64,000 nucleotides of DNA from positions 1 through 64,000 of the forward strand of contig JAGNKY010000013.1 in assembly GCA_017999895.1 (NCBI GenBank), in the 5' to 3' direction. Of this stretch, positions 51,836 through 60,041 are shown piece by piece (the stretch's first letter is position 1; every line of letters begins with the position of its first letter). Position numbers and translations under genes: made by a program. Origin of the DNA: Bacteroidales bacterium. Its GTDB lineage: Bacteria > Bacteroidota > Bacteroidia > Bacteroidales > VadinHA17. The notes beneath the pieces were generated by a model. That model saw only the letters and a list, made by a program, of their open reading frames with translations. It had not been told where the DNA came from and searched no databases.

Positions 51836-53016
51836 CAAAATACTTAAAGTTAGTATTTTTTATTTTAATACTGGATATTCCGGTTTATGGGCAGACGAAA
51901 AAGGAATTAGAAGAACAAAGAAGGAAAACTCAGGAAGAAATTAACTATATAGATAATTTGTTAAAAGAAACAGAAAGAAAAAGAGGAATAAACATTAATG
52001 ATTTAAAAATATTAAATAATAAAATTAAACTTTATGAAGATATAATTGAAGGATTAGAAAAGGAAATTGAATTAGTAAATGAAAGAGTTGAAATTAACAG
52101 ACTTGCTATTTATTTGATGGAAAAAGACCTGGAAATATTAAAGAAGGAATACGAAAAGGCAATTTTAAATGCATATAAAGTTTCCAAGGGACAAAATTAT
52201 ATGATGTTTATTTTATCGGCAAGAGATTTTAATCAAGGTTATAAAAGAATTAAATATCTGCAAGAAGTAAACCAATACCGACGAAATATTGCTGATCAAA
52301 TTCTTGAGCTTAAAAAAGAAATAGAAAAGATAGAAAATAAATTAAATGAAGACATGATAGTTGTGTCAAATTTAAAAAGTAATCAGGAAAAACAAAAAAA
52401 TGCTTTGCTGAATGAGCAAGAAAAAAAGCAAGTTATGATTAATAGCCTTTCAAGTAAGGAAAGACAATTAAAGAAGGAGCTTGACAATAAAAAGAAAATT
52501 GCTCAAAGAATTGAAAATGAAATTGCTCGTATAATCGATGAAGAAAGAAGAAAAAATATTGAGGGCGCATTAACACCCGAAATGAAGCTAATAAGTGATA
52601 ATTTTGCATCGAACAAAGGTCGCTTACCATGGCCCGTAGAGAAAGGAGTTATTACTGGAAATTTCGGATTACAAAAACATAAAGAACTTGCGTTTGTAAC
52701 AGAAAATAATCCAGGAATAGAAATAACAAGTTTGGGAAAAGTAAAAGTACGAAGTGTCTTTAAAGGAGAAGTTGTAAGGGTGTTGCCAATAAGCGGAGCA
52801 AATATGTCAATAATTATAAAGCATGGAAATTATTTTACTGTTTATCAAAACCTGGTAAACGTTATAGTTAAAACAGGAGACATAGTGGAAACAAAGCAAA
52901 TACTTGGAGAAGTTTATTGTGATGAGGGGAAAGATAATAAATCAATATTGAAGTTTATGATATTTAAAGAAAAGGAAAAATTAAACCCAGAAGAATGGAT
53001 TGCAAAAAGTCAGTAA
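51832..53016 (+). CDS. EnvC-like periplasmic protein with degenerate M23 domain
   Basis: 394 aa from the ATG at 51832, which overlaps the DUF4292 stop as ATGA. Signal peptide to VYGQ. A long coiled coil spans about residues 20-255 (TKKELEEQRRKTQEEINYID onward). The C-terminal 125 residues are LytM/M23-like: LPWPVEKGVITGNFG, then HKELAFVTENNPGIEI, MSIIIKHGNYFTVYQNL. The catalytic metal sites are altered (GID to GIE, and the HxH pair absent), so it is probably not a peptidase but an activator of cell-wall amidases, as for E. coli EnvC. Envelope, septation-linked. Confidence 0.88.
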   Translation: MTKYLKLVFFILILDIPVYGQTKKELEEQRRKTQEEINYIDNLLKETERKRGININDLKILNNKIKLYEDIIEGLEKEIELVNERVEINRLAIYLMEKDLEILKKEYEKAILNAYKVSKGQNYMMFILSARDFNQGYKRIKYLQEVNQYRRNIADQILELKKEIEKIENKLNEDMIVVSNLKSNQEKQKNALLNEQEKKQVMINSLSSKERQLKKELDNKKKIAQRIENEIARIIDEERRKNIEGALTPEMKLISDNFASNKGRLPWPVEKGVITGNFGLQKHKELAFVTENNPGIEITSLGKVKVRSVFKGEVVRVLPISGANMSIIIKHGNYFTVYQNLVNVIVKTGDIVETKQILGEVYCDEGKDNKSILKFMIFKEKEKLNPEEWIAKSQ

Positions 53017-53071
53017 AGAATGAAACAATTATGATAACCTTAATGTATAAGGTAAAATTAAAGAATAAAAT

Positions 53072-53476
53072 ATGATAAAAGAATTAAGCATAAAATCGGA
53101 AATTAATAATCTTAGAAAAGTAGAGAAGATTATTGATGAAATTAGTGCTAAAGCTGGAATAAATAAAACAAATTACGGTAAGATATTGGTTTCTACTATG
53201 GAAGCAGTTAATAATGCAGTTGCTCACGGTAATAAATATGATAAAGAAAAAGAAGTAAAAATTACAATTGATTATAGACGACAAAATTTAAAAGTAACTG
53301 TTGAGGATGAAGGCAAAGGATTTAATTATAGTAATCTTCCCGATCCAACTGCGCCAGAAAACATCGAAAAGTTGACTGGAAGAGGTGTTTTTTTAATGAG
53401 AAAACTAGCTGATGATGTAACCTTTAATGAATCAGGGAATAAGGTTACTCTTATATTTAAAAATATTAATGATTGA
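53072..53476 (+). CDS. RsbW-like ATP-binding protein (anti-sigma/serine-kinase type)
   Basis: 134 aa. A single HATPase domain: the N-box TMEAVNNAVAHGNKYDKEKEVKI, the G1 box VTVEDEGKGFNYSNLPDPTAPEN, and GRGVFLMRKLADDV. No partner anti-anti-sigma (STAS) or phosphatase gene is adjacent. Such proteins act as anti-sigma factors or switch kinases; in Bacteroidota the target is usually unknown. Its stop overlaps the ybeY TTG start as TTGA. Confidence 0.9.
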   Translation: MIKELSIKSEINNLRKVEKIIDEISAKAGINKTNYGKILVSTMEAVNNAVAHGNKYDKEKEVKITIDYRRQNLKVTVEDEGKGFNYSNLPDPTAPENIEKLTGRGVFLMRKLADDVTFNESGNKVTLIFKNIND

Positions 53477-53910
53477 GCATTTTAATTCATTACCCATATA
53501 AAAAATATAAAATTAAGAACTGGTCAAAAGTTAAGATACTCATTGAAGATATCATTAATGAATATGGGAAAAAACCAGGTAATATAAATTTTATTTTTAT
53601 TGATAATTCAGAAATTATAAATCTAAATTATCAATATTTGAAGCATAATTATGCAACAGACGTTTTATGTTTCATTCTGTCCGATAATATAGTTTTAAGC
53701 GGAGATATATATATTGGAATTGACACCATTAAAGATAATTCCAAGAAATATAAAGTAACTTTGGCTAATGAACTAATGAGGGTTATTATTCATGGTACTT
53801 TACATTTGTGTGGCTTTGAAGATTCAAATGAAGAACAAAGAGACATAATGAAAAATATAGAGGATAGTTGGCTTATTAAGGCTGTAAAGAATTATGGAAT
53901 TCAATTATGA
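53473..53910 (+). CDS. ybeY: Endoribonuclease YbeY
   Basis: 145 aa with a TTG start that overlaps the preceding stop. It is a 16S rRNA maturation and quality-control RNase. The motif HGTLHLCGFEDSNEEQ corresponds to HGxLHLxGxDH; the third metal His is Asp here, which I recall as usual in Bacteroidota YbeY. An earlier block NYATDVLCFILSDNIVLSGDIYIGIDTI is also standard. It overlaps the mnmG start by 17 bases. Confidence 0.9.
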   Translation: MSILIHYPYKKYKIKNWSKVKILIEDIINEYGKKPGNINFIFIDNSEIINLNYQYLKHNYATDVLCFILSDNIVLSGDIYIGIDTIKDNSKKYKVTLANELMRVIIHGTLHLCGFEDSNEEQRDIMKNIEDSWLIKAVKNYGIQL

Positions 53911-55768
53911 TGTAGTTGTAGTAGGTGGAGGACATGCAGGATGTGAAGCTGCTCACATTGCAGCAAAAATGGGGGCAAAAACCGTTTTAATAACGATAGA
54001 CATAACAAAATTAGCTCAAATGTCATGCAATCCTGCTATGGGTGGAGTTGCAAAAGGTCAAATTATTAGGGAAATTGATGCACTTGGAGGACTTAGTGGA
54101 ATTATAACTGACAAAAGCATGATACAATTCAGGATGCTAAACCGATCTAAAGGACCAGCTATGTGGAGCCCAAGAGCGCAATGCGACCGTCAGCTCTTCT
54201 CAAAGGAGTGGAGAAAAATGCTGGAAAATACAGAAAATCTGTATATGTGGCAGGAAGAAGTTAAAAGACTTATTATAGAAAATAATAAAGTATCAGGAGT
54301 AGAAACTGCTTTTGGTAACAGATTTAATGCTAAAGCAGTAATATTAACAAATGGAACTTTTTTAAATGGCTTATTACATGTTGGTTTTAAAACTTATAAA
54401 GGAGGAAGGATTGGTGAACTTGCTGCCGAGGGATTAAGTGATCAGTTAAAAGAAGAAAACATTATTGTGGGAAGATTAAAAACAGGAACTAGTGCACGGC
54501 TAGATGGAAGATCCGTAAACTTTAAGAAGATGACAGAACAGAAGGGAGACGGTGAGGGGAGATGCTTTTCATATTTACATAATTTTATAAGGATTGAAAA
54601 TGAAAAAAGTTGTTTTATAACGTTTACAAATGAAGAAGCTCATAATGAATTGAGAAAAGGACTTAAATTCAGTCCATTATTTACAGGAAAAATAAAAGGA
54701 AGAGGGCCAAGATATTGCCCTAGTATAGAGGATAAAATTGTTACATTTAAAAATAAAAAATCACATCAATTATTCATTGAACCTGAAGGAAGGGATACAG
54801 TTGAATATTATGTAAACGGGTTTGCAAGTAGTTTACCACTCGAAGCTCAGTTAAATGCATTAAGAAAAATTAACGGACTTGAAGATGTAAATATTTATAG
54901 GCCTGGATATGCAATTGAATATGACTTTTTTCAACCAACACAATTAAAGCATTCATTAGAAAGCAAAATAATAAAAGGATTGTTTTTTGCTGGGCAGGTT
55001 AATGGAACTACTGGATATGAAGAAGCAGCAGCTCAAGGAATTATGGCGGGAATAAATGCAGTTTTAAAAATTAATAATAATGAGACATTTGTACTTGGAA
55101 GAGATGAAGCCTATATTGGTGTGTTAATTGACGATTTAGTTATTAAAGGAGTTGATGAACCATATAGGATGTTTACATCAAGAGCTGAGTATAGGATACT
55201 TTTAAGACAGGATAATGCGGATGAAAGACTTTCAAGAAAGGGTGAAAAGATTGGTACGGTAAGCAAGGAAAGAATTCAAAGGCTTGAAGAAAAAGAAGAG
55301 ATGATTAAGGAAATAATTGATTTTTTAAAAAAGGAAAATATTGCTCCTGATGAGATAAACAAATTACTTGAAGAAAATGACACTGCAAAAATACATAGTA
55401 AAGTAAAAGCATATAATATAGTACTTCGGCCACAAATTTCACTTTCTAATTTTCTGAGTAAATACGAGAAAGCAAAGAAATTAAAAGTATTTAAATCTGA
55501 GCGATTTAACGAAATTGTTGAATCGGCTGAAATTGATATTAAATATAAGGGTTATATAGAAAGAGAAAAAATTGTAGCAGATAAAATTAATAGGCTAGAA
55601 GAATTGAAACTACCTCAGGATATTGATTACACCGAGTTACTTTCAATATCTACAGAAGGTAGACAAAAACTGAACAGAATTAAACCGTTAACAATTGGTC
55701 AGGCAAGTAGAATAAGCGGAGTATCACCGTCAGATATCCATGTACTTCTTATGTATATGGGAAGATAA
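53894..55768 (+). CDS. mnmG: tRNA uridine 5-carboxymethylaminomethyl modification enzyme MnmG (GidA)
   Basis: 624 aa. With MnmE it modifies U34 of certain tRNAs, using FAD. Marks: FAD loop VVVVGGGHAGCEAAHIAAKMG, SCNPAMGGVAKGQIIREIDALGG, RAQCDR, RYCPSIEDKIV, the FAQVNGTTGYEEAAAQG equivalent (FFAGQVNGTTGYEEAAAQGIMAG), and PYRMFTSRAEYRILLRQDNAD. mnmG is an origin-proximal gene in many bacteria. A perfect parS begins 2 bases after its stop codon. Confidence 0.97.
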   Translation: MEFNYDVVVVGGGHAGCEAAHIAAKMGAKTVLITIDITKLAQMSCNPAMGGVAKGQIIREIDALGGLSGIITDKSMIQFRMLNRSKGPAMWSPRAQCDRQLFSKEWRKMLENTENLYMWQEEVKRLIIENNKVSGVETAFGNRFNAKAVILTNGTFLNGLLHVGFKTYKGGRIGELAAEGLSDQLKEENIIVGRLKTGTSARLDGRSVNFKKMTEQKGDGEGRCFSYLHNFIRIENEKSCFITFTNEEAHNELRKGLKFSPLFTGKIKGRGPRYCPSIEDKIVTFKNKKSHQLFIEPEGRDTVEYYVNGFASSLPLEAQLNALRKINGLEDVNIYRPGYAIEYDFFQPTQLKHSLESKIIKGLFFAGQVNGTTGYEEAAAQGIMAGINAVLKINNNETFVLGRDEAYIGVLIDDLVIKGVDEPYRMFTSRAEYRILLRQDNADERLSRKGEKIGTVSKERIQRLEEKEEMIKEIIDFLKKENIAPDEINKLLEENDTAKIHSKVKAYNIVLRPQISLSNFLSKYEKAKKLKVFKSERFNEIVESAEIDIKYKGYIEREKIVADKINRLEELKLPQDIDYTELLSISTEGRQKLNRIKPLTIGQASRISGVSPSDIHVLLMYMGR

Positions 55769-55769
55769 A

Positions 55770-55785
55770 TGTTTCACGTGGAACA
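55770..55785 (-). promoter_or_regulatory. parS site (ParB binding sequence)
   Basis: The minus strand reads TGTTCCACGTGAAACA, identical to the consensus parS (TGTTNCACGTGAAACA). One base separates it from the mnmG stop. A chance 16-base match in DNA this AT-rich is very unlikely. ParB loads here to segregate the origin region. Confidence 0.88.
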
Positions 55786-55887
55786 TTTGAAAATAAAATC
55801 TTGTAATCTTACACTTAATTCAATAATTTAATTGCTATTATTTGAATTAAAATATTTAATTTTAGAATAGTTTGGATTATATAAAGC

Positions 55888-57513
55888 ATGAACAAAAAAG
55901 AGTTAGAAGGAAATATAATTGATATTCACAATAGACATATTTATCCGGCCCTTCTAATAATAGAAGGAAAAAGAATAAAGGAAGTAAATAGGATAGATAA
56001 ACAAGAAAATGTTTATATATTACCCGGACTTATAGATTCTCATATCCATATTGAAAGTTCTATGACCCCACCGTCTTCTTTTGCATCTGCTGTTGTTCCA
56101 CATGGAACAACAGGCGTTGTGGCAGATCCTCATGAAATAGCAAATGTACTTGGCCTGAAAGGAGTAAAGTTTATGATAGAGGAATCGGAAAAAGTTCCAT
56201 TGAAATTTTGGTTTGGAGCACCTTCATGTGTCCCGGCTACTAATTTCGAAACTTCAGGCGCAATAATAGGTTCCACAGAAATAGAAGAATTACTAAAAAT
56301 GGAAACAATAACACATCTTGCTGAAATGATGAATTTCCCTGGAGTAATATATAAGGATAAGGAGGTTTGTAACAAAATTGAAATTGCAAAGAAATATGGT
56401 AAACCTGTTGACGGTCACGCTCCGGCTCTTTCTGGTGAAAACTTAAAAAAATATATTTCTGCTGGTATATCAACCGACCATGAATGTACTACTATAGAAG
56501 AGGCTAAGGAAAAAATCTCTCTTGGCATGAAAATAATGATCAGAGAGGGAACCGCAGCAAGAAACCTCAATGCTTTAAAAGGTTTAATAAAATCGAATCC
56601 GGATATGGTCATGCTATGCACTGATGACCTTCACCCTGAAATCCTCGTAAAAAATCATTTGAATAAAATTATAGCTGAACTGATAAAAGAAGGATTTAAT
56701 ATGTTCGATGTTATTAGAAGCTGTACTATTAATCCGACGCAACATTATAAATTAAATACAGGGTTATTAAGGTCTGGAGATGCAGCCGATCTAATTGTTG
56801 TTGATAATCCTGCAGAAATGAATGTACTTGAAACATGGATAAATGGCGACAAAGTCTTCGATCATGGTAAAATATTGTTTCAATATGCTCAACCTGTTCA
56901 TTTAAATCATTTTAACAGTTCTTTAATAAATGCCAGCCAGATTAAGATTGTACCGAATGGAAAAAGGTTAAGAGTTATTGAAGCTTTTGACGGAGATCTT
57001 TTTACAAAGGAAACAATAGTTGACTCTGCTGATTCCAACATTATATCGTCCGATACGAAAAATGACATTTTAAAGATTGTGGTGAAGGATAGATATAATG
57101 ATTCACAACCTGCTGTAGGATTAATTAAGGGATTCGGACTTACAAAAGGTGCCTTCGCCAGCTCTGTAGCTCACGATAGTCATAATATAATCTGTGTTGG
57201 TGTTGACGATAAAGATATTGTTAACGCAGTTAACCAGATTGTTAAACTCAAGGGAGGGCTGGCTATTGCGTGTGATGACAAAATCAGCTTTTTGCCTCTC
57301 CCTGTAGCAGGAATAATGTCGGACAAACCGGTATCGGAGGTGGCAACTATTTATGAAAACCTTTCCAATGAAGTTAAAATGCTTGGTTGCAAAATGAACG
57401 CACCTTTTATGACTCTCTCATTTATGGCTTTACTGGTAATTCCCGAACTTAAACTAAGCGATCGCGGACTTTTCAACGGAAGAAAATTTAATTTCATTCC
57501 GCTGTCTTTTTAA
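55888..57513 (+). CDS. ade: Adenine deaminase
   Basis: 541 aa. It deaminates adenine to hypoxanthine. Metal and active-site marks: LPGLIDSHIHIESSMTPPSSFASAVVPHGTTGVVADPHEIANVLG, FWFGAPSCVPAT, GHAPALSG, AGISTDHECTT and LCTDDLHPE. Length fits the AdeC family (about 540-580). It sits between mnmG/parS and uvrC, where I expect adenine phosphoribosyltransferase (apt) in many Bacteroidota. It could recycle adenine released by MtnP. The upstream 119 bases hold parS and no clear promoter. Confidence 0.94.
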   Translation: MNKKELEGNIIDIHNRHIYPALLIIEGKRIKEVNRIDKQENVYILPGLIDSHIHIESSMTPPSSFASAVVPHGTTGVVADPHEIANVLGLKGVKFMIEESEKVPLKFWFGAPSCVPATNFETSGAIIGSTEIEELLKMETITHLAEMMNFPGVIYKDKEVCNKIEIAKKYGKPVDGHAPALSGENLKKYISAGISTDHECTTIEEAKEKISLGMKIMIREGTAARNLNALKGLIKSNPDMVMLCTDDLHPEILVKNHLNKIIAELIKEGFNMFDVIRSCTINPTQHYKLNTGLLRSGDAADLIVVDNPAEMNVLETWINGDKVFDHGKILFQYAQPVHLNHFNSSLINASQIKIVPNGKRLRVIEAFDGDLFTKETIVDSADSNIISSDTKNDILKIVVKDRYNDSQPAVGLIKGFGLTKGAFASSVAHDSHNIICVGVDDKDIVNAVNQIVKLKGGLAIACDDKISFLPLPVAGIMSDKPVSEVATIYENLSNEVKMLGCKMNAPFMTLSFMALLVIPELKLSDRGLFNGRKFNFIPLSF

Positions 57514-57549
57514 CAGTCAAGGATTAAATCGGTTGCAAATTTCTATTCC

Positions 57550-57557
57550 TATATTTG
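57550..57557 (+). promoter_or_regulatory. Putative -7 element for uvrC
   Basis: TATATTTG matches TAnnTTTG, 27 bases before the ATG at 57585. A TTG lies only 14 bases upstream, a short spacing. Confidence 0.35.
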
Positions 57558-57584
57558 TTAATAATAGAATGTCGTTAGAATAGA

Positions 57585-59375
57585 ATGACGCTTAAACATG
57601 AATTGATATTACCAAATTTACCTGATAATCCCGGGATATATCAGTTTATAGATTCATTTGGGAAAATAATTTACGTGGGTAAAGCAAGAAACTTGAAAAA
57701 ACGAGTAAGTTCCTATTTTACAAAAAAGCAGTCAGGCAAAACGAGAGTTATGCTTCAAAATGCAGCCGAATTACGTTATATTATAACAGATAACGAATCA
57801 GATGCTCTTTTACTTGAAAATAATTTAATTAAAAAATATCAGCCCAGATATAATATTCTTCTTAAAGATGATAAAACCTTTCCATGGATTTGCATAAAAA
57901 ATGAACCTTTTCCAAGAGTTTTTTTAACCAGAAAGCAAGTCAGAGATGGCTCGGATTATTTCGGACCTTATACTTCAGTAGCAATGGTAAAAACAATCCT
58001 TGAGCTTGTTCGCCGGTTATATCCTTTAAGAACTTGTAATTATAACCTAACGCAGGAGAATATTAATGCTGGAAAATTCAAAATATGTCTCGAATATCAT
58101 TTGGGTAACTGCAGTGCACCTTGCATTGGTAAACAAACAAAAGAAGAATATAACAAGAATATTTCCCAAACAAAGGATATATTGAAGGGAAATATTTCGT
58201 CGGTGATAGAGTACCTTCAAGGCTTAATGAATTTATATTCGAAAGAACTTCGATTTGAAGAAGCCCAAAAGGTCAAAGAAAAGATAGAAATTCTTTCGAA
58301 ATACAGAAGTAAATCGGCAATAGTAAGTTCAACAATTCGTAATGTCGATGTTTTCGGCTATTCAGAAGAAAATGGAAAGGCATATATCAGTTATCTTAGG
58401 GTTTCAAATGGGGCTGTGATTCAAACTTATACTCTTGAAATTGTAAATCGGCTGAATGAGACAAAAGATAATATTCTTGGCATGGGAATAACTGAAATCC
58501 GACTTAAAACCGGAAGCGAGTCAAAAGAAATTATAGTTCCGTTTTTACCTGACATTCTTATGAAAGATATTAAATATACAGTTCCGGAAATTGGCGATAA
58601 ACATAAGCTTCTTGAACTGGCACAAAAAAATGCAAAGTTTTATTGCATGGAGCAGTTAAAAAGGAAAGAGGGAAGAGAAGAAGAAAATAGAACAGAAAGA
58701 AATCTTGAAAAAGTTAAAAAAGATCTTTATATGACTGAACTGCCCATGCATATTGAATGTTTTGACAACTCCAATATTATGGGTAAAAATCCCGTAGCTG
58801 CATGTGTTGTTTTCAGAAACGGGAGGCCGTCAAAAAAAGAATACAGACATTACAATATTAAAACAGTTAAAGGCCCGGATGATTATTCTTCTATGGAGGA
58901 GGTGATATACAGACGATACCACAGATTGACTGAAGAAAATCAGGAATTACCACAACTTGTTATAATTGACGGAGGAAAGGGTCAGTTGAATTCAGCACTA
59001 AAAAGCATTGAAAAGCTTAATTTAAAGAATAAAATGACAGTAATCGGAATAGCCAAGAAACTGGAAGAGATATATTTTCCAGGCGATAGCATCCCTTATT
59101 ATCTTGATAAAGATTCTTATACGCTCAAACTTATACGTCAAATTAGAAACGAAGCTCATCGCTTTGGCATTACTTTTCACAGGGAGAAACGTTCAGCAGA
59201 TATGGTCAGATCTTCGCTCGACGATATAAAGGGAATAGGCCCTAAGACCAGGGAATTACTTCTTAATAATTTTAATTCAATTGATGAAATCAAATCGTCA
59301 AGCTATGAGAAGCTTAAAGATATAGTAGGTCATTCCAAAGCAAAGCTTTTGACCGAATACTTTAATAAATACTGA
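57585..59375 (+). CDS. uvrC: Excinuclease ABC subunit C
   Basis: 596 aa. It makes both incisions in nucleotide-excision repair. N-terminal GIY-YIG nuclease (PDNPGIYQFIDSFGKIIYVGKARNLKKRVSSYF), the UVR motif (KELRFEEAQKVKEKIEIL), the C-terminal RNase H-like domain (IECFDNSNIMGKNPVAACVVF and VIIDGGKGQLNSA) and a helix-hairpin-helix end (SLDDIKGIGPKTRELLLNNFNS). Length normal. Confidence 0.97.
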   Translation: MTLKHELILPNLPDNPGIYQFIDSFGKIIYVGKARNLKKRVSSYFTKKQSGKTRVMLQNAAELRYIITDNESDALLLENNLIKKYQPRYNILLKDDKTFPWICIKNEPFPRVFLTRKQVRDGSDYFGPYTSVAMVKTILELVRRLYPLRTCNYNLTQENINAGKFKICLEYHLGNCSAPCIGKQTKEEYNKNISQTKDILKGNISSVIEYLQGLMNLYSKELRFEEAQKVKEKIEILSKYRSKSAIVSSTIRNVDVFGYSEENGKAYISYLRVSNGAVIQTYTLEIVNRLNETKDNILGMGITEIRLKTGSESKEIIVPFLPDILMKDIKYTVPEIGDKHKLLELAQKNAKFYCMEQLKRKEGREEENRTERNLEKVKKDLYMTELPMHIECFDNSNIMGKNPVAACVVFRNGRPSKKEYRHYNIKTVKGPDDYSSMEEVIYRRYHRLTEENQELPQLVIIDGGKGQLNSALKSIEKLNLKNKMTVIGIAKKLEEIYFPGDSIPYYLDKDSYTLKLIRQIRNEAHRFGITFHREKRSADMVRSSLDDIKGIGPKTRELLLNNFNSIDEIKSSSYEKLKDIVGHSKAKLLTEYFNKY

Positions 59376-59426
59376 AATTGTTTTCGGATAAAAAATTACT
59401 GTAAATTTTATTATGAATTTTATATC

Positions 59427-60041
59427 TCAGACATTTAATATTATTCCAAGGGCATTCTCAAGTTTTGATTTCAACTCAAGTGGCTCTTTAAGATGAATTG
59501 CCGTCATGCCAATATTTTCAGCCGAGTTAGCATTGATGCTCATATCATCAATGAATAAACAATCCCCGGGTTTAAGAAAGTATTTTTGGAGAAACAATCT
59601 GTAAATCCTTTCATCCGGCTTTGATGCTTGAAGCCTGGCAGATATTTCTCCTCCATCAAAATAATTGAAGAAATCATAACTATTACAAACCTCATCGAAT
59701 ATATCATCGGGGAAGTTGGAAAGGTAATAAAGCTTGTAGCCTCTTTTTTTAAGTTCTGGCAGAAGTTTTATATTCGGTATGATGGGAGTTATTATTTTTG
59801 TTCTTAAATCAAATACGGCTTTTATTTCGCTCCCTGAAAGAGATGATTTCTTTGCTATTTTATTGATTGCCTCGTTAAGTGTAATATCGCCATTATCTAA
59901 CTGACGCCATTCAGGACCGTTAAAAATATAATTAACGATTAGGCTTTTAAGAGGGTCATTATAACCGGCATTTTCAAGAAATTCGGCAGGCTTCCAGTTA
60001 ATCAGAACATTACCAAGATCAAAGATGATATTTTTAATCAT
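59427..60041 (-). CDS. HAD family hydrolase (YihX-like phosphatase)
   Basis: 204 aa. HAD motifs: NIIFDLGNVLINWKPAEFL (motif I with the nucleophile Asp), YYLSNF (motif II), ASKPDERIYRLFL (motif III Lys), CLFIDDMSINANSAENIGM (motif IV). The cap resembles HAD-IA/YihX, often a hexose-1-phosphate phosphatase, but the substrate is not known. Its start overlaps the phosphofructokinase stop (60038-60041), so the two are translationally coupled, which fits a sugar-phosphate role. Confidence 0.87.
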   Translation of the reverse strand: MIKNIIFDLGNVLINWKPAEFLENAGYNDPLKSLIVNYIFNGPEWRQLDNGDITLNEAINKIAKKSSLSGSEIKAVFDLRTKIITPIIPNIKLLPELKKRGYKLYYLSNFPDDIFDEVCNSYDFFNYFDGGEISARLQASKPDERIYRLFLQKYFLKPGDCLFIDDMSINANSAENIGMTAIHLKEPLELKSKLENALGIILNV

